In this document: piece by piece, positions 36,650 to 47,900 of the stretch
How positions within the stretch are numbered: position 1 is the stretch's first letter
Layout of the letters: the number at the start of each line of letters is the position of its first letter
Origin: Vitis vinifera
Taxonomy: Eukaryota > Streptophyta > Magnoliopsida > Vitales > Vitaceae
NCBI RefSeq assembly: GCF_030704535.1
Contig: NC_081806.1
Span: forward strand, 4,661,001-4,725,000
DNA length: 64,000 bases
Direction of reading: 5' to 3'
The notes under the pieces: model-generated
Databases searched by the model: none
Told to the model about the DNA's origin: nothing
The model's input: only the letters and a program-made list of their open reading frames with translations
Made by a program: the position numbers and the translations under genes

Positions 36650-37860
36650 AAGTGAATTCCAAGACCCAAACCACCTTGAAACAATGCAGAATTCAGAGGC
36701 ACATTGAACATTCTATTATTGAATCAATTCATGTGGTTAAATATCTTATAGAACAAGGTTTGGATCTTTGTGGCAATGGGACCAGATGTGTTTCAAGTTT
36801 TAGTGGGGAGAAATGGTATGTATTTAAATAATAACAGCCTATAAAAATAAAATAAGCTGCAAAAGAATATACTTACACTTATAAACGACCTTTTGAGCAA
36901 TATCTATGTGAGACATATATAAAAAAAGATTAGATATTAACCAAGTGTTCAAAACTATAATGTATTAATTTGATCTGAATGAGTAAGTTTCACTTGATTC
37001 ACCACTTGAGAGAGAAAACAGAATGAAATAAGAGGAGATGAAGGGTAAGCTAGAGAATTTGATGAGGTTGGTTGACAAGCACCTTGTGCAGAAATATTTG
37101 TTCCCAACTTTCCTCTTTAAGTTCTGTCACTAAATAATGTCAATTTTGACAAGATACTCTTTTACAGGCAAATAAGAGATGTAATACTAAAAAGAGAAGA
37201 TGCCTGATTAAAAAAAAAAAAAAAAAAAAGGAGGCATTAACTCTCTCACACAAGAAGCACACAAAGTGCAGTTCAATCCAAAAAAAGAAAAAGGGAGAAA
37301 GAAACATAAATACAACAGGCAACATCTAGGCTTTCACCCCATCCAGTGCCCTGGATAAAATCTAAAAGGGCATCCTCCACCCCAAATAAAAATTTTCCCT
37401 CCTAACTCTCTTTCCAAATGCAATGTTAAGCTCCATACACATGCCTTCTAGTTTTGCAAACCATCAAAGGCATTTACTCAAAATTAGGCGATACCTGTGG
37501 AAGTGCAAAGCACCATCTTTTTCCTCTTTTTGTCATGACCACTGAATACCGTCCTATAATATAATCATCATTCTCCATTATAAAAGGGAAAAAAAAACCC
37601 TAATATGTGGCAATAAATGCCAACGTAAACTCCAGTTTCAATTAATACATCATAAAAGCACTCTATCTTCAAGATGCTTCACATAATCAGTACTGAAGTT
37701 AACATCAGCAGCTTACAAATAACTAATATAGCATTATATATGTCCTAGGAAATGATTCCTTAATCAAATTTGAAGCAACGAACGTCTTAAAGTCTTAGAC
37801 AGACAAAAAAAAAAAAAAAAATTGGAAAAAAAAAATAAACCAGATCAAAGTAAGAGATAA
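36650..37860. other. Intergenic, no supported gene
   Basis: Contains a 19-base poly-A run at about 37211. A splice-bounded exon-like stretch on the minus strand at about 37496-37554 is possible but weak. Nothing else is recognised. Confidence 0.35.
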
Positions 37861-37951
37861 GTCTAATAGATGAGCTGAAATATGAGCTTCTGCACATTTG
37901 AACTCCATGGTTTGGTGGATGGCAGAAGAGGAAATGGACGAGAACCAGATA

Positions 37952-38113
37952 GTACCTGGGAGGAAAGGGATCGGAAAGAGAAGTTGTTCTTGTTGGAAGT
38001 TGAGAGTGGAGACAGCAAAAGTGGGAGTGCTCGGATATCAGATCGACGATTCGGAGCGACCGCGGGGGAACCGAGGAAATGAAAGACCACGGCGATAAAT
38101 TAGTGGTCATCGC
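37952..38113 (-). other. Candidate first exon of an unidentified gene
   Basis: A GC-rich, CpG-containing island on the minus strand. An ATG at about 38110 opens a frame beginning MTTNLSPWSFISSVPPRSLR, rich in Ser, Arg and Pro and poor in acidic residues, ending at a donor-like TCCCAG|GTACTA near 37959. The composition resembles an organelle transit peptide. A second frame without ATG is also open. The following exons could not be placed, so the gene model is incomplete. The region is the only such island between 29 and 39 kb. Confidence 0.35.
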
Positions 38114-39064
38114 CGGCCACGGACGAGGTAAGCGTGAAAATCGTCTGCCTTTAATCTTTCACGTGATCCGTGCGTGACAATGTAAAATACTAAAATATAT
38201 TCACTCGACGGGTCGGGTCGGGTCGGGTTTACACGATCTGGTGAATTCAGATGTGGTCTGATTTATATAAAATAAAATGAATACTAATAAAAGTTATTAG
38301 GAATAATTTGGACCTCTGTCCTTCGTGGATTTAAAATTCGACTTCTTCCCATAACCTGATCTTAGATTTACCAATAAAATTTAATTATGATTCTAGTCTA
38401 ATTTTTAAATATCATTGTTAGACTAGAAGGATTCACAATCAAAACTGGAGCAACCAAGCCGGCACTTGCCTCACAGGAATGCAGACGTGGATGGCATTTG
38501 GCATTATTAAAAAGACTTGTGCCCTTTCACACCCACTAATCGTCAATGTCTAGCTTCTGTCCTTATTCTCAAGGATTCAAAATTTTCATACTACAATGAA
38601 CGGAAGAGTCCAAAGGGATTTCTATCCCAAAAGTAAAACACTTCGACTGCGTAGGGAATTAGACTGAAAAAAGAAAAATACCAGTAATTTGAAGGTTATC
38701 ATGCATGATATTATTAACTGGGTTATTGGGTTATAAATATTAAAAGACGTGTAATGAAGCCCCCTTTTGACATCCAGTAACGAAAGAGCAGATGAAGTTC
38801 AAGTTCTGAAAATTCAATTGGTAGGGACCGGGTGTGACCTTACACCCATGAACAGACATAGTTCAGAGATGTACAGAAGCAAAAAGGTACATCAATCAAA
38901 AATGACAATACAAGTATATAGTATGCAACCCAAGAATGGGGACAACAATTAGGGTTTGGCTTATTTGAACCGCAAAAAAACAAGGTTGACTTCAACTCAG
39001 CATTGGCCAGCTTCCATCTATATATGACTAGAAAATTTTGCTTTAGAGCAGCCTACTATTCCGA

Positions 39065-39595
39065 TCAATTAACTTGCTGCCTAGCTCTGCGGGCACAATC
39101 TGCAAAACTTCTTACCACATTGGCACACTTCAGGGCATCATTCACATTTTCCTTGTAGCATTCCAAGCAAGCATCTCTCTCAGCTAAACAGGGTATTGGC
39201 TTCTGGTATGGAAGCTTGAACTCCTTATCATGGAGATCCTTGGCTCTCTGCGTTACTTCCTGCACCATATGCTCCTCCTGCGTCTTCAACCTTTCCAAAA
39301 CCCTCTCACTATCTTGAAGGACAGATCGAATTGCATCCAACTCCCTAATTGCAGGTTGTGGAGTGGACACTGGCATGTATAATAGAGATTGAGGTGGCCA
39401 TCCTGCAGCAGCAGTTCCCTTACGTGTTTCAGAATCATCAAAAACCTGCTTTTCAGGTACCTTAGTTTGGGACTGTAGACGGCCTCCTGGTAACTTCTGT
39501 CTAGGTTTCTTGGTTTTCTTCTTCAACTTTTCACCACCATCAGCAAGTTGATTGATTAGCTTGCTACTAATCTGGATTGTAAATGGTTCACCCAT
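39065..39595 (-). CDS. Twin-CX9C (CHCH) domain protein, probably mitochondrial intermembrane space
   Basis: 176 codons from the ATG at 39595 (MGEPFTIQISSKL). Seen: a basic Lys-rich N-terminal third (about 20-45), a charged helical, probably coiled-coil middle (about 81-127, with ERVLERLKTQEEHMVQEV), and a C-terminal CHCH pair: Cys136-x9-Cys146, then Cys157-x9-Cys167, plus an extra Cys143. Known: twin CX9C proteins are imported into the intermembrane space and oxidised by Mia40; the coiled coil plus C-terminal CHCH layout resembles the MICOS subunit Mic19/CHCHD3. Inferred: a Mic19-like or related plant CHCH protein, not proven. The upstream in-frame residues are not used because TTTTCAG|G just 5' of the ATG looks like an intron acceptor of a 5' UTR intron, whose donor exon may be at about 43872-44040. 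Confidence 0.82.
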   Translation of the reverse strand: MGEPFTIQISSKLINQLADGGEKLKKKTKKPRQKLPGGRLQSQTKVPEKQVFDDSETRKGTAAAGWPPQSLLYMPVSTPQPAIRELDAIRSVLQDSERVLERLKTQEEHMVQEVTQRAKDLHDKEFKLPYQKPIPCLAERDACLECYKENVNDALKCANVVRSFADCARRARQQVN

Positions 39596-39755
39596 AGTAT
39601 AGCAACAGCCCAGACAATTACCTGAAAACATTAATGGAGGTTATTTAGCGGGGTCAGAAATAACTAAGTACCACCATAGAGGGCATCAGGTATGAAGTGA
39701 TCCTGTATTGCAATCCTAGATCTCCACTAATTTTCTGAGGGTGTTATTGTGATTA

Positions 39756-39905
39756 GAGATCAAAACAACACACGGACCACTGATGTCACCCAACATTAAG
39801 ACAAACACAGAGATTTCCCCAAGGCACTGTTTTATGCTCAAGGAGTCAGGGATCAAAACAACACATGGACCACTGCTGTCACACATAACATTAAGACAAC
39901 CACAA
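39756..39905. repeat. Short diverged tandem duplication
   Basis: A segment with GATCAAAACAACACA, GGACCACTG and ACATTAAGACAA occurs at about 39756-39813 and again at about 39848-39905, offset about 92 bp, with several substitutions. It lies in the probable leader intron of the CHCH gene. Confidence 0.65.
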
Positions 39906-41544
39906 ACTCACAGAAAGGTAGATAGACAGATAGACAAACAGGAGGGCCTTCATCAAAGCAAACTCATATCCTAATAACTTCATAGATCAAACAACTGAAA
40001 TGACTTCAATACCAGTTATATCAGTAAGGCCAGCATATTTTGCAAGCCTCTTAAAGTCAGGGGAATCATATATCATTGTCTTTCACTTGACAACAACTGC
40101 TGAAGGAGAGAACCTCCACATACAAAGGACTCGGCATGGAGAAGCTGAAGATATATATGTGCATGCTCACACAAAACTCACTAACAATGAGAGAGTATTC
40201 ATAAGGTATCAGGTGTACATCTACCCAGTTCACCCAACCAATTTATTCTTTATAATATATGGATTATTTTGCTTTCTGTTTACAGAAAAAATAAAATAAA
40301 ATAAAAACTGGCATTCAAATAAATGCACTGATTTTTCAAGGAAGGATTGTGGAAAAGGTATAGGAATTCCAGAAATTGTAGACTTTCATAAACAGAGAGG
40401 TTTAGGGTTTCTAGTGAGTGCATGAAAGTTAAAGAAGTCATCTAGTCTGTGGTAGTGTAAGAAAGAAAGAGTAACTAAAGATAACAAAAGGAGGAACATC
40501 CCAAACATATGTGCAATATACAGGGATGAATTAAGAGAAAAGAAAAAATACAAAAATCTGACCCATAGAATTCATATCACCAGCATAGTTAATCAAGGAA
40601 CTAGGATATGTCTTTTGGTGCCTGATACATATACGTCTGGTTTACTTTGGTGCACTATTTCTTTCAGCCCTTTTCACATATTATATAATCATTTTTTTTT
40701 CTTTTTTTTCCTACCAAAAATAAAAAATAAAAAATAAAAAACGATAACCAAAGGAACTAGATTCACATAAACCAATACTCCAAGACCATTGAGACAAAAA
40801 AAAAATGATAAAAATGTAGGTTTATGCTTCAATGTTTGGTAGAGTTATCTATTCAAAAATTACCCTGGTCCTTTTTTCCTGCACAGTCTATACCAACCAT
40901 AGAGAGAGTACCTCCCAAAATCCCCTTCTTGTCTCCCTCACAAAACCCCATGTTGTCCTCTAAAAAGTTCTATTACATTCTTGACACCATTCTAAGCTAT
41001 GTTACATCCATATGGGTGGGGGTGTCAGGTGAGGGTATGGGTGTGGGTGTGTATAATCAATTAGAAGTTGATTAGAAGCAAAAAAATTAACATATCTTTT
41101 ATTAAAAAAAACCTTTTTCTTTTCTCTTTTATTCCAAATTTTGATAACTCCCACAACCATAAAAAGGATGGAGCACCACTACAGTGATATACCATCTCCT
41201 CTCCATGTTTACAAATAGCACCAGTTAGCAAGTATTCGCCCTCTATATGCTCGACAATCATTGAAATAAATAAAAGGCCTCTCTCAAAGCTGCAGTCCAT
41301 GAAAGGGAAGACACATTGCAAGAAACACTGCATCAGATCTTGTTCCATGGAAAAACATACCTAACAACACCCAAACCCCCTCCTCCCCTCTCCCCTTTCA
41401 AAGTCCTGATAAAAGACCTAAACAAGAAACTCCCATCTATCGCCGGCTGCCAAAAACAACAGTGGAGCCCAACCACCCTAACCTCACTGGAAAAGAAAAT
41501 GAATAGTCGGGATCCTCTGGGGTATCAATCTCCACTGGAATTGG

Positions 41545-41546
<2 letters not shown>

Positions 41547-41631
<85 letters not shown>
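41547..41631. repeat. Compound microsatellite (TC)n(TA)n
   Basis: About 25 TC units directly followed by about 17 TA units. The same 28-base sequence pattern (CTGGGGTATC-A/C-ATCTCCACTGG and onward) flanks it at about 41518 and 41721. Likely to be polymorphic between accessions. Confidence 0.95.
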
Positions 41632-41633
<2 letters not shown>

Positions 41634-41853
41634 TTCTTTTTTTAGCATTTTTGTGATAGGGTTCAATCCTTGGCTAATAAACCTACATTTAAATTCAAGT
41701 TAAATTTGATCGATGCACTCTGGGGTATCCATCTCCACTGGAATTGGATGCATTTTTAGAGAATGCAGAAGAAAGATATAGTGGGTCTTTTCCAAACAGG
41801 TCACTACAAGGATCAATATTAATGTTGAGCTTCTAGCCCACTCAAAAGATTTA

Positions 41854-42130
41854 GGTGGTGTTTGTTTTTTTATTTAATTCTAAATAGAACCTTAATGTTT
41901 AATAATGTTAAATATTAGGTTGTTTGTTTTTATAGTATTTTATTTCTATTAAGTATTAAAAAGTAAAAAAAACCAATATGTTATTTTTTCTATTTAGAAA
42001 AAGCTACATATTTTGGCTTTTTCTATTTAGTAAAAAGTTTATAATAAGTCATGAAAAAGTAGAAAAACAAACAACCTAAATTCTAAAACTAAATTGCTTT
42101 TAGCAAAAAGCCAAAAAAACAAACACCACC
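41854..42130. mobile_element. PIF/Harbinger-like MITE, copy B
   Basis: 277 bp, nearly identical to the element at 5303-5580. Ends GGTGGTGTTTGTTTTTTTAT and (reverse complement of right) GGTGGTGTTTGTTTTTTTGG, flanked by TTA on both sides (41851-41853 and 42131-42133). The inverted repeats are better preserved than in copy A. It lies in the presumed leader intron of the CHCH gene. Confidence 0.85.
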
Positions 42131-42139
42131 TTAATAAGG

Positions 42140-43860
42140 TGTGAGGTTTGCAATCAGGAACATTCTTGTCAAAGAGAACTTGCCAGTCACCATGCCATGG
42201 ATCTACCAGAAAAAAAAATGTTCAGGAAAACAACAATTTGTTCAATACATGAGAAGGATTCATACTTTTGCAAAGACATTGTTCCTTCTTTATTTAGAGT
42301 TCTAAATAGGCTAACTAGGCGCTTGATTGTTTGGCAAAGGGGGTGTTAGATCCATAGAGATCTTTTTAAGAGACTTAGGCTTTTATTTATTGGTCTTGCA
42401 GGTTTTCTTGGATGGATTTTAGTTTCTATTTTCCCTATTGTTACTTTCTCAACAGATATCTGATCCTTCATTGTTAACTTTCTCATTATTATTAATAAAA
42501 TCTGATAATACTAAACAAGTTTTATACATTCAAGACATGCTTAAAGGTCTGGTGGAAAATGAATTGCTCCATTGTGTTTTATATATTGTTTTATTTGCAA
42601 ATCCATCCTCATGAGCAGGGGCCATTACAAAAACTGTTGGCTATCATTATATGAGATGAGATATGCGTCATATTATGAATCCAGCAATAGATTCCATACA
42701 TAGTTGTGGCCATGGCTTCAATTTCTGGATCATGAATTTCTTCTGCAAATTTGTATGTAAAACGCAACAGAGTGATCAAATTCTCACTGAACATTCAAAC
42801 ACATACTTGATTAATTCAATATGAAACAAATAATCACAACTTAACAAAGCCCTAAATCCCAACTGCTTGGGTAGATTGACCAAATTCCTTTGCAAATCAA
42901 TTGTATCTAGGTTTATACCATTCACTAAATCATTGGAAATAGCAAATCAATTGTACGTACCGTTTATGTTTCCATGGTAAAACTAGAGAATGTTTATTCC
43001 ATCCAAATCTTTTTTATATATAATTGTACAAGATAATGTTCCTAGATAATTAATTATATAGAAATACTAGCTTGACCAGTGAACAAGAATGAAATCCTAG
43101 AATTCAAATTGTCAACAATAGCATTGACAGGTTAAAAGCATTCAAAGAGAAACCCTAGCCCTCTATTTGGTTTCCACACAAATAGAGCAATAAAAGACAA
43201 CTTATTTCTCATCTTTTACTTCCAAAAAAGAAAAAGGGAAAAGCCCTTCGTACTGTGAATTTTAAGTAAAGTGGCATGTTTCTGCATTCCCGAATCATCA
43301 TTGATGAAAATTTTATGATTCAAATCATTGTTGGTGAAAATTTTTCAATTCAAAATTCTAATTGTTTTTTTCATGTTTTCTTAGTATCTAAACTAAATAT
43401 ATTTTCATCCAAGAAAACTATCTATTTTTATACAAGCAAGCATTTCCACTTAGCAAATACCGTTAATCTAACAAAAATCTAGCCGTAATCTAGACTGGCA
43501 ATAGTTCCACGGCTGTTCAAAGAGAAACCCTAGAATCGAAAACTTCCAGCAATAGCATATCCAACCTATAAAGCACTCAGAGTGAAATCCGACCCTCTGT
43601 TTGGTTACCAAGAAAAATAAAACAAAACCACATTTTGATTTCTTTGTTTTCTCTCTCACTTTCTTTGCTTCCAAAAATCCAACAATAAAAAATTTAAAAT
43701 TTAAAAAATTAGATCAACTAAGCCAAAGAGTCTTATCAGTTTTAGGTAAAGTGCAATCTTCTGTATTCTCTAACCCTAGATGGCAAAATTTTCTTGCATT
43801 TTCTCATTATTTCGATTGTATCCAACGGAGAAGCTGATTGAATGAATTGGGAGTAGAGAT
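42140..43860. other. Intergenic or intronic, no coding feature
   Basis: If the CHCH gene's leader exon is at 43872-44040, this stretch is its intron. Two similar segments with GAGAAACCCTAG and CCCTCT.TTTGGTT occur near 43150 and 43520-43605, which suggests an old local duplication. No frame is supported. Confidence 0.35.
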
Positions 43861-43871
43861 CGTAACAGTAC

Positions 43872-44045
43872 CTTGAACTCAGAGATCGATCGAAACGCAG
43901 CCTTTGGAGAAGTGACAATTGACCCTTTTTGCGTACCGACAACCGAGAGATTGAATGCTTCTCTGTAAACAGTTATCGGATCCCCTCAACTCAGATATCG
44001 CCCGAAACGCAGCGTTTGGAGAAGGGACGATAGGAATCATAGGAC
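43872..44045 (-). other. Candidate 5' UTR exon of the CHCH gene
   Basis: The minus strand ends in a good donor (TTCAAG|GTACTG, boundary at 43872). The sequence is GC-richer than its surroundings and free of a useful ATG frame. Two segments containing CGAAACGCAG and TTTGGAGAAG lie about 112 bp apart within it, a local duplication. Pairing with the acceptor TTTTCAG|G at about 39631 would give a 4.2-kb leader intron. This linkage is inference from splice signals and orientation only. Confidence 0.4.
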
Positions 44046-44071
44046 GCCTACGGAGTTCAGTCGGGTAATAA

Positions 44072-44094
44072 TGGGCTGGTCATGGGCCGGCCCA
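44072..44094. promoter_or_regulatory. Site II element cluster (TGGGCC/T)
   Basis: Three site II motifs within 23 bp: TGGGCT (44072-44077), TGGGCC (44083-44088) and GGCCCA (44089-44094, reverse orientation). Known: TGGGCY elements, bound by TCP factors, are enriched in promoters of plant nuclear genes for mitochondrial and ribosomal proteins. It sits just upstream of the candidate leader exon of the twin-CX9C gene, which fits a mitochondrial product. Confidence 0.6.
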
Positions 44095-44708
44095 ATATCT
44101 CTCGATCAAATTTTACTGCCTACATAGTTTGATCTGAATGAAAGCTAACTCAACTTCATCCCCTACTTAATTTATTTTAGATTTTCAATCCATACTCAAT
44201 TTAATCATGTTTAAATTGGTTTCGGATTTCAAATTTTTTATAAATAATTTAATTTTTTAAATTTATATTAGTCTATATTCATTAATATATTAATTTTATA
44301 ATTAACTAATTAATTATACATCAAAATGATTTAAATTAATAATAGATTAAATTATATCATTTTATTTACAAGACCAATACACTCATTTTAGCCTCTTTAT
44401 ATTTTGTATAAATAATCATTTTTATAATATTATATTTATATATAAGAAAATTTCATTCACATTTTACTATTCTTAGTATCTTAATTCCAAAGTAATTATA
44501 TAATAGTATCAAATTTCTTAAATTTATTGCCAATATCCATTCTTTTTAACACTTAGGTTGTGTTTGGTTCCTAAAAAATACTATGAGAAGAAAAAAAAAT
44601 TAAAGAAAATGCGAAGAAAAAATCAAATATAATTAAAATTATTTAAAATTTTATATGCTTTTAAATAAGTGATTTGCATATAAAAATAATTTATTAATTA
44701 TAATTCTA

Positions 44709-44907
44709 TAACAAGAATAAAGAGATTGGCTTCAAATTGGATACTTTTCTCATTAACAGAATGTAGTATATATATACACATGTTTGATCTAATCTTCTCC
44801 TAAATTATAGCTACAGAATCATTAATATAAGGCTAATTATGCTCCTATACAATCAGCTAATTATGTCAAGATAATCATACAATAACTAACATATAATTTC
44901 CTTAATA
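44709..44907 (-). repeat. 3' LTR of the complete copia element
   Basis: 199 bp; in element orientation it starts TATTAAGG right after the polypurine tract and ends CTTGTTA next to the target duplication. It differs from the other LTR at one base (GCTACAG versus GCTATAG in plus). Confidence 0.95.
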
Positions 44908-44968
44908 CTCCCCCTCAAGTTGGAGAGTGCAAATCAAGAACTCCCAACTTGGTGCGCAAAAATTCGAA

Positions 44969-47900
44969 CTACTCCCTGCCAAGTGCCTTTGTAAAAACGT
45001 CCGCCAACTGCATCTTTGTAGAAACATAACACGGACGAATTACCCCAGCTTGAAGTTTTTCTCGAACTATATGACAATCAATCTCAATGTGTTTAGTACG
45101 TTCGTGAAAAACTGGGTTAGCCGCAATATATAAAGCTGCTTGATTATCACAAAACAATGGTGCTGGTTTGTCCAATTCAACCTTCAAATCTTTAAGTATG
45201 TACCTCAACCAAGTCAATTCCAGGCAAGTATTCGCCATTGCTCTGTACTCTGCTTCTGCTGACGAACGTGAAACATTCGTTTGTTTTTTTGATTTCCAAG
45301 AGATGAGTGATGATCCGAGGAAAACACAATAACCAGAAACGGAACGTCTTGACATACGACATCCTCCCCAATCTGAATCGCAAAATGCGCTGAGTGTTAA
45401 ATTATTTTCAGATGGAAGAAAAAGACCTTGACCTGGTGATCCTTTAATATATCGGAGGACCCGTAATGCTGCTTCCCAGTGCGGCTTCCGAGGTGTGTTC
45501 ATGAATTGACTTAGTGTACGTACTGAATACACTATGTCAGGCCTGGTTACAGTCAAGTATATTAATCTGCCAACCAGTCTCCGATACCTACTTGGATCAT
45601 GAAGTAACTCGCCATCTTCATCAGTCAATTTCAAGTTTTGCTCCATCGGAAATTTTTCGGGCTTCACTCCTGTCAATCCTGTGTCTTGCAAAATATCTAA
45701 TGCATATTTTCTTTGAGACATAAAGATTCCCTTTTTAGAGCAAGAGAATTCTATACTCAAAAAATATTTCAATTCACCGAGGTCTTTAATAAAAAAACGC
45801 TTGAGCAGATGAGTCTTGAGCATCTTGATTTCATGCAAATCATTACCAGTCAACAGGATATCATCAACATAAATGAGAATAGTAGTGAACTTGTTACCTT
45901 GGGATTTAGTAAAAAGTGAATAATCTGCTTTGGACTGTATGTAACCCGCAGACTTAACAGTAGCTGTAAAAGTTGAGAACCAATTGCGTGATGCCTGTTT
46001 CAAACCGTAAATAGATTTGCGAAGCCGACATACCAGATTCTCCCCCTGTCGGCGAAGACCAGGAGGTGGAGTCATATAAACCTCTTCTTGTAAATTGCCA
46101 TGAAGGAATGCGTTGTGCACATCAAGCTGATGGATGTACCAATTTCTAGAAGCTGCGACAGTCAGCAAACAGCGAAGAGTGGTGAGTTTGGCAGTTGGAG
46201 AAAAGGTTTCCTGATAGTCGATACCGGCGACCTGTGTGTAGCCCTTGGCAACCAAACGGGCTTTATAGCGTTCAATGGTTCCATCAGAATGGTATTTGAT
46301 CTTGTACACCCAGCGGCAGCCAATGGGTTTGTGTCCCGGAGGAAGAGGGACCATCTCCCAAGTGTTGTTTCGTTCTAGAGCCTGAAGTTCGGTGGACATG
46401 GCTTGGCGCCAACGTGGATCACAGTCAGCTTGTTCAAAGGATGAAGGTTCGGTTTGGGCTGTCAAAAGAGCTAAAAAAGCACGATGATGGGGTGAAAAAC
46501 GAAAAAAAGAAAGGTGAGAAGAGAGGGGATACCTTGTACCTTGACGAGAACTTGATTGCGTGGAAGAATGATTAAGCTGGGCAGACATGACATAGTCGTG
46601 GTGCCAGGCAGGAGGCTGAATATGACGAGTGGAACGTCGAAGAGGGGGTTCATGGGTGGGGGAAGGGGCTGACGTGTTGGAGGGTACTGAGGGCACGGAA
46701 GGTGGGGAAGAAAGCGAAGAAGGAGATGGAGAAGAAGGTAAGGGTGACGCAACTGATTCTGGGGATAAAGGTTCGGGAACATCAGTATTAGAGGAAGGTG
46801 GAGATGATACAGGATTGTGATGCGACAAGGGAGGAGTGGAACTTGGAAAAAAACGAGGAAGAGATATCGGTTGAGGTGTGGAATCGAAAGAAATGGGAAG
46901 CGGTAAAGGAAGAGAAGGTGAATGTTGTTGAGATTGAGAAGAACTAGAATGGAAAGGAAAAATATTTTCCCGAAAGAATACATCTCGGCTGACTGATATT
47001 TTTTGTGTTTGCAAATCGAGTACTTTATAGCCTTTTTTTCCATGTGGATACCCCAAAAAAACACAAATAGATGCCCGAGGGTCAAATTTCTGTTTGGGGT
47101 GAACATTGGTTACATAGCATTCACAACCAAAAACTCGCAAATGTGTGAGTGAAGGAGGCCGATTATATAAGACCTCGAATGGTGATTTGTTTGAGAGCAA
47201 TGGAGTCGGAATGCGGTTTATCAGATAAACGGCTGTTAAAACACATTCCCCCCAAAACTCAAGTGGGACATTTGATTGAAACATGAGAGAACGGGCAACA
47301 TTTAAAATGTGTCGATGTTTGCGTTCTACAACTCCATTTTGTTGCGGAGTGTAAATGCAAGAGGTTTGAAGTTCGATTCCTTTATTTTGAAGAAAGATGC
47401 GAAGAGGAATAAATTTTGTGCCATTATCCATTCTTACTGTTTGAACATCTGTGTGGAATTGAGTTTTGACGAATTGCACAAAATTAGTTAACAAAGATTG
47501 TGTTTCTGACTTATGATGCATAAGGAAAATCCATGTGCAACGAGAAAAATCGTCAACAATTGTAAGGAAATAACGTGAACCAGTATGTGCAGGAATTTTG
47601 TGAGGACCCCAGACATCACAATGTAAAAGAGAAAAAGGAAATTTTGTAGTTATTGAACTTTTGGGAAAAGGCAAGCGTGTCTGCTTAGCCTGTGGGCAAA
47701 TTGGACAATGATTTCCTAATTCTTTATGAATATCTGGAAGCAAATGTGATAATAATTTAAAACGAGAAAAAGAGGAATGACCCAGGCGTAAATGCCATAA
47801 GTCAGACGGTTGAGAAACATGAAAGACAACCGATTTATTTGCTGATGGATGCATGTAGTATAGACCACCACGCTGTTTACCCGAGCCAATCATCTTCCCC

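Noticed and set aside
37140-37325. Phe-rich 61-codon frame
   Set aside because: Produced by the poly-A/poly-T run, not coding.
46471-47106. 211-codon minus frame
   Set aside because: It is an alternate-frame shadow of the Pro/Ser-rich linker of the copia gag-pol polyprotein.
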